Positions 26,999 to 36,825 of a stretch of DNA of 64,000 bases are shown here, piece after piece. How positions within the stretch are numbered: position 1 is the stretch's first letter; each line of letters starts with the position of its first letter. This DNA comes from JARRQJ01 sp963810615 (GTDB taxonomy: Bacteria; Pseudomonadota; Gammaproteobacteria; DRLM01), in assembly GCA_963810615.1 (NCBI GenBank), contig CAWEOA010000002.1, positions 620,001 through 684,000 on the forward strand, given 5' to 3'. Under the pieces are notes generated by a model, which worked only from the letters and a program-made list of their open reading frames with translations, did no database searches and was not told the DNA's origin. The position numbers and the translations under genes are program-made.

Positions 26999-27247
26999 AT
27001 GTTTGGAGTGCGCCATGTCATTGAGGGAGAATTTCCTGAGTTTCAATCAGAAATTAATCGCCTCAAAAATACCGATCCCGACTTCACACGCTTACTCGTC
27101 GAATACGATGAAACCGACAAGAAGATCTATGGATTGGAACAACAAAGTCTACCGATTTCCGACGATCATTTCGGCAGCCTGAAGCGGCATCGTTTAGAGC
27201 TCAAGGATCAGCTTTACACCATGCTCAAGCAGCAGGTTTACTCCTAG
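26999..27247 (+). CDS. YdcH-like DUF465 family small protein
   Basis: The 82-residue helical protein reads MFGVRHVIEGEFPEF, then YDETDKKIYGLE and LKRHRLELKDQLY, the DUF465 pattern. Its function is unknown; it is a small coiled-coil cytoplasmic protein. GGGAGG lies 7 bases before the ATG, which fixes the start inside a longer open frame. A good hairpin follows the stop. Confidence 0.88.
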   Translation: MFGVRHVIEGEFPEFQSEINRLKNTDPDFTRLLVEYDETDKKIYGLEQQSLPISDDHFGSLKRHRLELKDQLYTMLKQQVYS

Positions 27248-27264
27248 TAGCCACCGCCATGCAG

Positions 27265-27297
27265 AGGGGTCGTCGCAAGCGACGGCCCCTCATCTTT
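27265..27297 (+). terminator. Intrinsic terminator-like hairpin after the DUF465 gene
   Basis: AGGGGTCGTCG (27265-27275) pairs with CGACGGCCCCT (27280-27290) around a CAAG loop, with one T:G pair. It is followed by CATCTTT, a weak T-run. Confidence 0.65.
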
Positions 27298-27352
27298 CAG
27301 ATCTCTGAATTGGGCGCAATCGAATAAGCGCGGCGCCGTCATTCCAATCCGG

Positions 27353-27946
27353 CTAGGATAAGAGCACCGCCTCCAACTCGGCGAAGGTGTTGGCGATTTC
27401 CCCGGGAATGACATTCATCCCCAGTTGTCGGCCGATCTGGGTCGCCGAGAAAATGCCCCTTACTCGATGCGAATCGCTATCACCGTTTCTCTCCGCTACC
27501 AGCGCATGCTGGCGACCGAAGCTCTTCAAGCTTGCCACGATATCGCCGACACGAGCGCGAAACACATCGCGCAAAGGCAGAATGTCCAGTCCCGCTTGAG
27601 GTGTCATGATGTCGCGCACCAGAATATCATTGAAAGTGCCGCCCATGCGCTGCTGATGCCGCATGGGTTTCTCGCCGAGAATATCCGTCGCCGTAATCAG
27701 GCCGACGATTCTCTGGTCGCCGTCGACCACCAACAACAGCCGCACAGCGGCATCGATCATCCGTTGATTGGCCGTCTCGATAGTGGCGGCCGGCCCGATG
27801 GTTACCGCCATTACACGCTCCAGGTCCGTCATCACGGTCAAGGCCGGTGACTCCATTGTCACCTTCTGTGTTGGCGAGGCGGGCCGGCAGTATCTCGCCT
27901 TAGACGCCAAAGGGACACGGGGAAGCGGCAGATAGGGTTGGGTCAT
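27353..27946 (-). CDS. CBS-domain protein
   Basis: The 197-residue protein contains a CBS pair (about 45-185): TIETANQRMIDAAVRLLLVVD and GLITATDILGE in the first repeat, and LPLRDVFRARVGDIVASLK with VRGIFSATQIGRQLG in the second. CBS pairs usually sense adenosyl ligands such as AMP, ATP or SAM. There is no attached effector domain, so it is a stand-alone sensor or modulator. The ATG at 27946 has GGAGGG in front; the upstream TTG is part of that site. Confidence 0.82.
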   Translation of the reverse strand: MTQPYLPLPRVPLASKARYCRPASPTQKVTMESPALTVMTDLERVMAVTIGPAATIETANQRMIDAAVRLLLVVDGDQRIVGLITATDILGEKPMRHQQRMGGTFNDILVRDIMTPQAGLDILPLRDVFRARVGDIVASLKSFGRQHALVAERNGDSDSHRVRGIFSATQIGRQLGMNVIPGEIANTFAELEAVLLS

Positions 27947-28174
27947 AACATCACCCTCCAATCTAGAAATACGAATCGCCTATAGCTTGAAAGTACACGC
28001 AATATCACAGCCGTATACGATGGCAGTTAATTAGATAACGGTGGAAGGCATCTAGTTCCCCACACAATTCCAATGAGTGGAGGATGTGAACATTATGCTG
28101 GAAAACTATCATGGCTTCCCGCTGAAGCTTACGCGAGTACAATAGGCCCGAGCATCGATCCGGAGGGACAGACC

Positions 28175-28510
28175 ATGTCATTGGCGACCAAACAATGTAT
28201 TCCATGCCAAGGCGGCATTGCGCCGCTGGACCGCACCGCAGCCGAACCCTATCTCAAGGACACTCCCGGGTGGGATCTGTCGGCGGATGCAACACGTATT
28301 CAGCGTAATTTTACGTTCAAGAACTTCGTAAGCGCGCTGGCTTTCGTCAACCGTATCGGCGAATTGGCGGAAAAACAGGGACATCATCCCGATATCGGCT
28401 TTGGCTGGGGGTACTGTACGGTAACCCTGTACACTCACAAGATCAAAGGCCTGCATGAAAACGATTTCATCATGGCGGCAAAGCTCAATGAGCTATATAA
28501 CGCCGAGTGA
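28175..28510 (+). CDS. phhB: Pterin-4a-carbinolamine dehydratase
   Basis: The 111-residue protein dehydrates 4a-hydroxytetrahydrobiopterin, recycling the pterin used by aromatic amino acid hydroxylases. The active-site motif GHHPDIGFGWGYCTVTLYTH shows the conserved His pair, and GLHENDFIMAAKLN follows. CGGAGGGA lies 7 bases before the ATG at 28175. No phenylalanine hydroxylase gene is adjacent; in many bacteria without one, the protein may serve other pterin chemistry. Confidence 0.92.
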   Translation: MSLATKQCIPCQGGIAPLDRTAAEPYLKDTPGWDLSADATRIQRNFTFKNFVSALAFVNRIGELAEKQGHHPDIGFGWGYCTVTLYTHKIKGLHENDFIMAAKLNELYNAE

Positions 28511-28566
28511 GACGGCCCGCGGTTCACGCTTCAGCTTGGGAAAATACCGAAAGCGGCGTGCGATCT

Positions 28567-29373
28567 TTAGTGCAGGATCCGCGCGTAGATCTCATAGAGG
28601 GTCAGCAGGATCTCAATGACGATCAAGATCACGATATACCATTCCACCCGCAGACTGCGCTTGTGCTGCATCAGATCCAAGAGGGTCTCGGCCGTGCGGG
28701 AGATCAGATCAAGCTTGCGTTCTAGGGCCACATGGCGTTCGCGCAATTCGTATTCATCCTCGAGACGCACATAAAGACGTTCCAGTTCCGGTTGCTCCCA
28801 TAGGATCTCGGGTTTTTCATCGATCTCGACGCGGCCGACGGTGGTATGCTGAATAAGCAAGGTCCCGCCGATGTGCCGCAGCAATTCCACATCCTTGTAT
28901 GCGCTGCGCCCTTTCTGTTGCAGGCCATCCGCCAAGGGTTCGATACGATCGAAGACATCGCCCACGCGCTTTTCATAATGATCCAGCACCACGCTCTTAG
29001 CCAGAATATCCGCCACCACCTGCAAACGCTCCGGGCGGGTATCCTTGATGGAAATGACGTTGTTTTCCACCCGCTCTTCCTTGCCCGCATCGACATTGAT
29101 ATCGACGATCTCCGTCACCGGGGCATCGAAGGGATCGCGGATCAGGTGCTTGATGTGATTTAAAAACGAGGCCTGCGCGGCGGGAGCGAGATTGAACAGC
29201 ACCACCGCACCATAGCGAAACAACACCGCGTATCCATGGTCGCCGGCGCTGATGATCAGAGGCAACACCGGAAGCAAGCGGCTGGACTCCAGCCCCTTCA
29301 AATCCAGCCTGCGGCCGACGAACAAGGCGCAGACCTTCAGCAGTGTCCTGTTGGGAATCAATTCGTTATGCAT
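28567..29373 (-). CDS. RMD1/YagE (DUF155) family protein
   Basis: The 268-residue protein has the DUF155 pattern: GYAVLFRYGAVVLFN in the N-terminal half, LAKSVVLDHYE and a helical region that ends LEDEYELRERHVALERKLD, followed by a C-terminal hydrophobic helix (about 243-262). Yeast Rmd1 is a mitochondrial/cytosolic relative; the bacterial role is unknown. The C-terminal membrane anchor suggests a peripheral inner-membrane position. Confidence 0.82.
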   Translation of the reverse strand: MHNELIPNRTLLKVCALFVGRRLDLKGLESSRLLPVLPLIISAGDHGYAVLFRYGAVVLFNLAPAAQASFLNHIKHLIRDPFDAPVTEIVDINVDAGKEERVENNVISIKDTRPERLQVVADILAKSVVLDHYEKRVGDVFDRIEPLADGLQQKGRSAYKDVELLRHIGGTLLIQHTTVGRVEIDEKPEILWEQPELERLYVRLEDEYELRERHVALERKLDLISRTAETLLDLMQHKRSLRVEWYIVILIVIEILLTLYEIYARILH

Positions 29374-29647
29374 AACCGGGTATCCAAATACGGGTCACCG
29401 CGCAGTCTAGCGCAATGCCCCACCGCTGACCAAGGAACCGCTGCCAATTTACTGCAGACGCGCCGCACCGGATTAATAAGCTTGTTTTAAATAACATTTT
29501 TGAAAAACGACCCTATCTCTATTACAAGGCAGCCTACAGGGATTGTGGTAAGCTTTGCTTAAAATACACTATGTTACATTTTTGCAATTGCTGCCGGAGT
29601 ACGTCCCGTAACAGGACGCGGGCGGCCATTCACTAGAGCGCTTTACA

Positions 29648-30460
29648 ATGAGTAATAGCAACACCTCCATCCTGGTCGTGGACGACGAAGAACCGAACCG
29701 GGATATATTGTCGCGCCGCCTCGTCAAAGAAGGCTATGCCGTTACGGTGGCGGATGGCGGTAAACAGGCATTGGATATGCTGCGCCTGGAACACTACGAT
29801 CTGGTGTTGCTGGATATAATGATGCCCGGAATCGACGGCTATGAAGTGTTGAAGCGCATCCGCTCCGAACCGGTCCTCCATGATACGCCCGTCATCATGG
29901 TTACAGCTCTTAACGACGAACCCAGTATCAAACGCTGCCTGGCCCTAGGCGCCAACGACTGCGTTGGAAAACCCTTCGAACTTACCTTTCTCAAATCCCG
30001 CATCCGGCAAGCCATTCAAGCCCTGAGCAATTTGCGCCGCGCCAACGCTGCAGAGGACGCGCCGACCGCTACCGTTTTGGTGGTTGACGACGACGAAGTA
30101 AATCGCGATTTACTGTCACGCCGCCTGACTAAAGCCGGGTATACCACCCAGACCGCCAGCAGCGGCGCCGAAGCGATGAACTTAATAAACGAGCACCGCT
30201 ATGATCTGATCTTATTGGATATCATGATGGCGCAAATGGACGGCTACCAAGTCCTGCAGAAAGTCCGTTCACGGGAAGCGTACAAAGACACCCCCGTCAT
30301 CATGATATCCGCCCTGGGGGATGCCGCTAGTATCGCGCGCTGCATGGAGCTGGGCGCCAACGACTACATCATGAAGCCGTATAATGCGAAGATCCTCAAT
30401 GAGCGGGTATTTAAGCTGCTGGGCAATAAGACTCCTGCAACCCCGGCAGAACATATGTAG
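29648..30460 (+). CDS. Two-receiver response regulator without output domain (REC-REC)
   Basis: The 270-residue protein is two CheY-like receiver domains joined by a short linker (about 128-142). Domain 1 has acidic D12/D13, acceptor D56 (LLDIMMP) and K108. Domain 2 has the acidic cluster D147-D149, acceptor D191 (LLDIMM) and K243. Both appear able to accept phosphate. No DNA-binding or enzyme domain follows and no kinase gene is adjacent, so it may shuttle phosphate or regulate by protein binding. It is expected to act in the cytoplasm. Confidence 0.93.
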   Translation: MSNSNTSILVVDDEEPNRDILSRRLVKEGYAVTVADGGKQALDMLRLEHYDLVLLDIMMPGIDGYEVLKRIRSEPVLHDTPVIMVTALNDEPSIKRCLALGANDCVGKPFELTFLKSRIRQAIQALSNLRRANAAEDAPTATVLVVDDDEVNRDLLSRRLTKAGYTTQTASSGAEAMNLINEHRYDLILLDIMMAQMDGYQVLQKVRSREAYKDTPVIMISALGDAASIARCMELGANDYIMKPYNAKILNERVFKLLGNKTPATPAEHM

Positions 30461-30479
30461 CTAAGGCCATGGCCCATTG

Positions 30480-31442
30480 CTAATCCGCATCCTTGGCACA
30501 ACGAAATCCCACATCAATAAACTGCGAACCAGGCTGCATGTAGAGCCGGTAAGCCGTGCGGTAAAACTGTGAAAGGGCGTAATGACCCAGCCCACCCCAG
30601 CCCCCGCCACGCACCACCTTGTATTTCTCTCCGAAGGTCTTGTCGGTGTAGCTGTTGCCGGCATAGGGCTTGTACCAATCCTTCACCCATTCCATGACAT
30701 TGCCCGACATGTCCATCACCCCGTAGGGCGACGCCCCTTGCGGGTAGGAGCCCACCGGCGCCACGCCGAATTCCCAGTCATCCACCTCGCCGGCATTGAG
30801 CCGGTGGTTGTCCCAGTCATTGCCCCATGGATACTCTCGGCCGTCGCTGCCGCGCGCCGCCTTTTCCCACTCCGCCTCGGTGGGTAGGCGTTTCCCGACC
30901 CAGGTGCAAAAGTCATGGGCATTGAACCAGTTCGCTTCGGCCACCGGCAGGGGATCCAGTTTGGCCTGGCGGGCGGCGATGGCCTTCATCAATGCATCGC
31001 GCTTCATGGTGCGGGTGTCCATGTCGAGATGAAAGGTATCGCTGGCCAAACGGCGCAGGGTCGGCAGGTCGGCGACGGCCAATACCTCAGGCGTCAATAA
31101 ATAACCGTTGTCTTTCCAGGAAGGCGGGAACCAGTAGTTGGTCTTGCGCACGAACTCGCGGTACTGGAGGTTAGTCACCTCATATTTGTCGATCTTGAAT
31201 GCTGGAAGTTTGACTGTATGCTTGGGATGCTCGTCCACGTAAAAGGGTTTCGATGAGCCGTATTCTTCGCCCAGTTTGGCGGTATCCACCTTGTCGCTGC
31301 CCATGATGAAGGGGCCGGCGGGGATCAACACCATCTCGCCCACCGCTTGCGGCGAAGGTGCAGTCGCCGCAGCGTCGCCATACACCGTCCCCGCCCACAC
31401 CAACAGTAAACACCCGACCCATACGATTTTTTTATTCTCCAT
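30480..31442 (-). CDS. Exported formylglycine-generating-enzyme-like (SUMF1 family) protein
   Basis: The 320-residue protein has a signal peptide (MENKKIVWVGCLLLVWAG) and one FGE-sulfatase domain, with MVLIPAGPFIMGSD, the segment GKRLPTEAEWEKAARG, YPWGND, and MSGNVMEWV. True formylglycine enzymes carry a Cys pair near the C-terminus; here only one C-terminal Cys (VGFRCAKD) is visible, so this is more likely a non-catalytic or different-function family member. No sulfatase gene is nearby. It should act in the periplasm. Confidence 0.85.
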   Translation of the reverse strand: MENKKIVWVGCLLLVWAGTVYGDAAATAPSPQAVGEMVLIPAGPFIMGSDKVDTAKLGEEYGSSKPFYVDEHPKHTVKLPAFKIDKYEVTNLQYREFVRKTNYWFPPSWKDNGYLLTPEVLAVADLPTLRRLASDTFHLDMDTRTMKRDALMKAIAARQAKLDPLPVAEANWFNAHDFCTWVGKRLPTEAEWEKAARGSDGREYPWGNDWDNHRLNAGEVDDWEFGVAPVGSYPQGASPYGVMDMSGNVMEWVKDWYKPYAGNSYTDKTFGEKYKVVRGGGWGGLGHYALSQFYRTAYRLYMQPGSQFIDVGFRCAKDAD

Positions 31443-31550
31443 GCCCTCTACCTTTTATAAAATCCGACGATCCGCCACACGGTATCGCAGCCGCTTGGTA
31501 TCCGCTACCATCAATCCCGCAGGCATGATCGCACTAGCCGAGAATCCGTC

Positions 31551-31958
31551 ATGATCAAAATTCTCACCATTAACACCCGCGGCCAGGGTCTCCACGAATT
31601 TACCCACGAGGTGGCGACAGTGGTCAAAAGCGCCGGTCTCGATCAAGGCCTGTGCACCCTGTTTATCCGTCACACTTCGGCGAGTCTGCTCATCCAGGAA
31701 AACGCCGACCCTTCGGCCCGCCATGACCTGGAGACCTGGCTGAACCGGATGGTGCGCGAGGATGATCCCCATTATACCCACACCCTGGAGGGCCGCGATG
31801 ACATGCCCTCTCACATCAAGGCGGCGCTCACCGCCACCTCTCTCAGCGTCCCCATCTTGGACGGCCGTCTATGCCTGGGCACCTGGCAAGGCATCTATCT
31901 GTGGGAACATCGCCACCACGGCGATACCCGGCAGGTGGTGGCACATATCGGCACCTAA
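31551..31958 (+). CDS. yjbQ: YjbQ/UPF0047 family protein
   Basis: The 135-residue protein shows the family motifs FIRHTSASLLIQEN, DDPHYTHTLEG and LGTWQGIYLWEHR. Family members have thiamine-phosphate-synthase-like activity in vitro, but the physiological role is debated. It is convergent with nfi, 18 bases from its stop, and divergent from the FGE-like gene. Confidence 0.88.
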   Translation: MIKILTINTRGQGLHEFTHEVATVVKSAGLDQGLCTLFIRHTSASLLIQENADPSARHDLETWLNRMVREDDPHYTHTLEGRDDMPSHIKAALTATSLSVPILDGRLCLGTWQGIYLWEHRHHGDTRQVVAHIGT

Positions 31959-31976
31959 GGCCGCTCGATACCGGCG

Positions 31977-32636
31977 TTATCCTGAAGCCAGCTTATGCGC
32001 CGCCCGCGTGGTCTCGGGCAAGCGATAGCGGGTAGTGCAGCGCAACACATAATCGACGGCGGTATCCAAGGCGACGCAGTGACCGACGGAGATGTACAAG
32101 GGCCGTACGCCGTGACGGGTGCGCAACACCGTACCGATCAGCTCGCCTTTATCGTATAAGGGCTGCCGCGCCCCCTTGTCATCCGCCAGCGGCGCATGGG
32201 TTCCGATCAAGCGACTCTTCGCCACGCCGATGGCGGGCAAATCGGTCAACACACCCAAGTGGCAGGCGATGCCGAAGCGCCGCGGATGGGCCTGCCCTTG
32301 TCCATCGCACAACAACAGGTCCGGCAGCTGCTGCAAGTGCTGCAAGGCATCCAACACCGCTGGGACTTCGCGAAAAGACAACAGACCGGGGATATAGGGG
32401 AACGCCGTAGGCCGGCGGGCGATGGCATATTCCTGCGGCTCTAATTCAGGAAAACTCAGCACCGCCACCGCCGCGCGGGTCACGGCGCCGCGCTCTTCAA
32501 ATCCCACATCCACCCCCGCCACGGTGGCGATGCGGGTAAAGCGATCGGCAGCGATGACCTCGTTGCGCAAACGCTGTTGCAGGGCGATCGCCTCGGCGGC
32601 GGTCACGTCCCACGGATGGCGATGCCGAATTCGCAT
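31977..32636 (-). CDS. nfi: Endonuclease V (deoxyinosine 3'-endonuclease)
   Basis: Endonuclease V nicks DNA near deaminated bases such as inosine. The 219-residue protein keeps the catalytic set: D43 in GVDVGF, wedge PYIPGLLSFRE with E90, D111 in LLCDGQGQAHPRRFG and H117. The start at 32636 lies 3 bases after the stop of the lipoprotein gene, so it is probably the last gene of an ankyrin–lipoprotein–nfi operon. Combining envelope proteins with a DNA-repair gene in one message is unusual. Confidence 0.93.
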   Translation of the reverse strand: MRIRHRHPWDVTAAEAIALQQRLRNEVIAADRFTRIATVAGVDVGFEERGAVTRAAVAVLSFPELEPQEYAIARRPTAFPYIPGLLSFREVPAVLDALQHLQQLPDLLLCDGQGQAHPRRFGIACHLGVLTDLPAIGVAKSRLIGTHAPLADDKGARQPLYDKGELIGTVLRTRHGVRPLYISVGHCVALDTAVDYVLRCTTRYRLPETTRAAHKLASG

Positions 32637-32639
32637 GCC

Positions 32640-33044
32640 CTAAGGCATCATCTTCTGGACCTTGCGCACGTCCGCCATTTCCTGTTTGGAATAAACACCC
32701 TCCAGTCCCTGGGGGGCATTGACGTTGGTGTGCGGCATGAACAACAACTCCACCAGATCTCTGGCAGTTTGATCGTTGACATCCCAGCCGCCGGCGGCCA
32801 TCTGGTGCAGGGTGGATGAATAGCTGTAGCCGCTGGCGGCAAACACCTTGACCACGAAATCCTTGCGCTTGTCGGGCGGCAGGCGCATGGGACTGACCGG
32901 CACATTCTGGGCAAGCTTGGTGTATTCGTCCGCCAAATGATGCAAGACCGCCTTATCCCCTATGGGCACCGGTTTACCGGGTTCATCCGCAGTGGAACAG
33001 CCCGCCAATATCAGCCCCGCCAGCAACAGACCTATCCTCAACAT
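32640..33044 (-). CDS. Putative lipoprotein of unknown function
   Basis: The 134-residue protein opens with a lipoprotein signal and lipobox LILAGC. The rest is hydrophilic and helical, with MPHTNVNAPQGLEGVYSKQE near the C-terminus. No family is recognised. It sits between the ankyrin-repeat lipoprotein (10 bases upstream) and nfi (3 bases downstream), which indicates one transcript. Confidence 0.75.
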   Translation of the reverse strand: MLRIGLLLAGLILAGCSTADEPGKPVPIGDKAVLHHLADEYTKLAQNVPVSPMRLPPDKRKDFVVKVFAASGYSYSSTLHQMAAGGWDVNDQTARDLVELLFMPHTNVNAPQGLEGVYSKQEMADVRKVQKMMP

Positions 33045-33054
33045 GCATCTCTCC

Positions 33055-33597
33055 CTATTCGCGCTCGCCCGCCTGCTGCAAGGCCTGCACTATTTTATCG
33101 TGACTCTCCTTCATGGCCAGCATCAGCGGCGTCATGCCGTCCTCAGTACGCAGCTTGTAATCCGCGCCATGGCTCAACAACAAAGCCACCACCTGGCCGT
33201 GGCCGCGGGCGGCGGCCCAATGCAATGCCGTCCAACCCTCTTCCTTTTCCTGATCGTTAACCGCCGCGCCATGTTCAAGCAGCACCCGCACCACATCCAC
33301 ATGGCCCTTCATGGCCGCGCGCATCAGGGGCGTCCACCCGGACTGATCGCGGGCATTCACATCCGCGCCGTGGGCCAGCAGCAATGTCACCAGCTCGGCA
33401 TTCCCGGCCCGCGCCGCATGACTCAGAGCGGTCCAGCCATAATTGTTCCTGGCGTTGACATCAGCCCCCTTGGCGATCAGCGCCGAGACCGCCGCCTTAT
33501 CGCCCGCAACCACTTTATCCATCAAGGGGGTATTCTTATCGCAGGCGGATACCAAGACACAGGCCGCCGCCAGGAACATCCATGCTAGTCGCCGCAT
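33055..33597 (-). CDS. Ankyrin-repeat lipoprotein
   Basis: The 180-residue protein has a lipoprotein signal ending VSAC and four to five ankyrin repeats (about 30-175), seen as units like GADVNARNNYGWTALSHAAR and HGADVNARDQSGWTPLMRAA. Ankyrin folds mediate protein binding; here in the periplasm, the lipid anchor would hold it at a membrane. It is the first gene of the apparent operon with the next lipoprotein and nfi. Confidence 0.88.
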   Translation of the reverse strand: MRRLAWMFLAAACVLVSACDKNTPLMDKVVAGDKAAVSALIAKGADVNARNNYGWTALSHAARAGNAELVTLLLAHGADVNARDQSGWTPLMRAAMKGHVDVVRVLLEHGAAVNDQEKEEGWTALHWAAARGHGQVVALLLSHGADYKLRTEDGMTPLMLAMKESHDKIVQALQQAGERE

Positions 33598-33724
33598 CGC
33601 TCACCACTCTCTCTATCAGGATCAATACGTTATTTTAACATCATCCGCCGCGTAAGCCCGTACCGCGTGAAATACAGTATGATAAGTGGTCTAATTTACA
33701 GAGTATGACGAAAGAGGTTTTTTC

Positions 33725-34027
33725 ATGCCGATGTATAAATGCCCGCGCTGCCACACCCCGAGCATACCCATCAAGGATAAATATCGCGCGGGAATCTGGG
33801 GAGTCGTCTATTGCGAGCACTGCAAGGCCAAGCTCTGCGCCTATCCGATATTATTGGGCTTATTATATATAGTCTACTGCTGGGACATCGCCTGGTTCGC
33901 CGGCCTCTACTACTTCACTCACAATTCCATGGATTTCGTGTACATGGTGCTCGGTTGGCTGCTGCTCGACGCCCTTAACATCACCCTCATGCCTTTGGCG
34001 GTGATGAAGGGTAGTCCGCGTCACTGA
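33725..34027 (+). CDS. Small zinc-ribbon membrane protein of unknown function
   Basis: The 100-residue protein has an N-terminal CPRC...CEHC zinc ribbon (about 6-34) and two hydrophobic segments (about 40-62 and 70-92). AGAGG lies 10 bases before the ATG. The fold predicts a cytoplasmic zinc knuckle linked to two membrane helices. No family is recognised. The PfkB kinase starts 28 bases after its stop, so they may share a transcript. Confidence 0.7.
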   Translation: MPMYKCPRCHTPSIPIKDKYRAGIWGVVYCEHCKAKLCAYPILLGLLYIVYCWDIAWFAGLYYFTHNSMDFVYMVLGWLLLDALNITLMPLAVMKGSPRH

Positions 34028-34055
34028 TGCCGGTCAAAGCCCGATCCATCATACT

Positions 34056-34925
34056 ATGCCCCATATCCTAGGCATCGGCATCGCCACCCTGGATGTCATC
34101 AACAGCGTGGACGGCTATCCGGCCGAGGATAGCGAGGTCCGCGCCCTGCACCAAGAGCTGCGCCGCGGCGGCAACTGCACCAACACCCTTGTAGTGCTCA
34201 GCCAGCTCGGCCATCGCTGCGCATGGGGCGGCGTGCTGGCGGCCGAACCGGACAGCACCTATATTTGCACTGACCTGGAACACCACAAAATCGACCTCGC
34301 CGCGGTGCGCACCCTGAACCACGGCAAAGTCCCGACCTCGTATATCACGCTGAACCGGCGCAACGGCTCGCGCAGCATCGTCCACTACCGCGACCTGCCC
34401 GAATTCGGCCATGAAGATTTTGCGCAGATCGATTTACGCGACTATGACTGGCTGCACTTCGAGGGCCGTAATGTCGCCGCGACCCGGCGCATGCTGGAAA
34501 AAGCCAGGGAACTGGCACCCGCTATACCGCGCTCGGTGGAGATCGAAAAGCCGCGCGCCGACATGGAACAATTGTTCCCACACGCCGATGTACTGCTGTT
34601 CTCGCGCCACTTCGCCACTAGCCGCGGTTACGATGACCCGCAACGCTTCCTGGACGACATCGCCCGCCAGACACCCGCCGTCACACGGACCTTGGCGTGG
34701 GGCGAGGCCGGTGCCTATGCCCTGGACCGCGACGGTCGCCTGTTTCACAGCCCGGCCTACCCACCGCCGCAACTGGTCGATACCCTCGGCGCCGGCGATA
34801 CCTTCAACGCCGGCATCATCGACGCCCTGCTGCGCGGCATGGCCCTCGCCGAAGCGCTGCAGCGGGCCTGCCAACTCGCGGGCCGCAAATGCGGACAGCC
34901 GGGCTTCGATTTTATTACTCCGTAG
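34056..34925 (+). CDS. PfkB family sugar kinase (ketohexokinase-like)
   Basis: The 289-residue protein has the PfkB entry block GIGIATLDVINSVDGYP, the RRGGN turn typical of the family, and the catalytic signature DTLGAGDTFNAG with the base Asp. The arrangement is closest to ketohexokinases, which phosphorylate fructose or similar ketoses with ATP. No sugar transporter is adjacent, so the substrate is unresolved. Upstream ribosome binding is weak. Confidence 0.87.
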   Translation: MPHILGIGIATLDVINSVDGYPAEDSEVRALHQELRRGGNCTNTLVVLSQLGHRCAWGGVLAAEPDSTYICTDLEHHKIDLAAVRTLNHGKVPTSYITLNRRNGSRSIVHYRDLPEFGHEDFAQIDLRDYDWLHFEGRNVAATRRMLEKARELAPAIPRSVEIEKPRADMEQLFPHADVLLFSRHFATSRGYDDPQRFLDDIARQTPAVTRTLAWGEAGAYALDRDGRLFHSPAYPPPQLVDTLGAGDTFNAGIIDALLRGMALAEALQRACQLAGRKCGQPGFDFITP

Positions 34926-34938
34926 CAGACGGCGGCGC

Positions 34939-35696
34939 TCAGGTCTTGAGCCGGTAGCCGGTCTTGAACATCCACCACACCGCCAGCAGACACAGCGTCA
35001 GGAACACCAAGGTCATGACCAGGCTGACACCGGCGCTGATGTCGGAGACATCGTAAAAGCTCCAGCGAAAACCGCTGATCAGATAGACCACCGGATTGAA
35101 TAAGGTGATCTTCTGCCACAGCGGCGGCAACATGCTGATGGAATAGAAGCTGCCGCCGAGAAAGGTCAGCGGCGTGACGATCATCAAGGGCACGATCTGC
35201 AGCTTTTCGAAACCGTCCGCCCAGATGCCGATGATGAAGCCGAACAGGCTGAAGGTCACGGCGGTAAGCACCAGAAAACCGAGCATCCACACCGGGTGCG
35301 CGATATGGTAGTCGACGAAAAACCGTGCCGTGATCAGGATCAGGATTCCCAGGATGATCGACTTGGAGGCCGCGGCGCCCACATAACCGACCACGATCTC
35401 GACAGTGGAGACCGGCGCCGACAGCACTTCGTAGATCGTCCCGGTAAACTTGGGAAAGTAGATGCCGAAGGAGGCATTGGAAATACTCTCGTTCAACAGC
35501 GACAGCATGATCAAGCCGGGTATGATGAAGGCCCCGTAGCTGACCCCGTCGATCGCGCCCACCCGAGAGCCGATCGCCGCCCCGAACACTACGAAGTACA
35601 AGGATGTGGACAGCACCGGCGAGGCGATGCTCTGCATCAATGTCCGCCAGGTGCGGGCCATTTCAAAAAGATAGATGGCGCGGATGGCATACAGGT

Positions 35697-35700
<4 letters not shown>
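34939..35700 (-). CDS. ABC-2 type transporter permease
   Basis: The 253-residue inner-membrane protein has about six hydrophobic helices and the ABC-2 signature region YAFIIPGL-like and PLTFLGGSFYSI with FNPVVYLISGFRW. The start overlaps the ATPase stop by 4 bases, so the two are coupled. The pair resembles E. coli YadGH, whose substrate is not established. Confidence 0.9.
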
Positions 35701-36623
<923 letters not shown>

Positions 36624-36825
36624 ACGCCCCCCCTGTAATGCAGATAAAACCGTCGCGAACGCCTGCCGGATTATAAAGCATTAGTGATTCAAGAGACGTG
36701 GCAGGATTTATTCTCGCCATTGCGTGCCGATGTGAGAATATTAAGGTGGGCGGCGGCGATTACCGATCTTTCAGAAGAATAAGGCGCTTTGACTCTCCGC
36801 CAAGCTGGCTTGACCGTCCGAAGCT

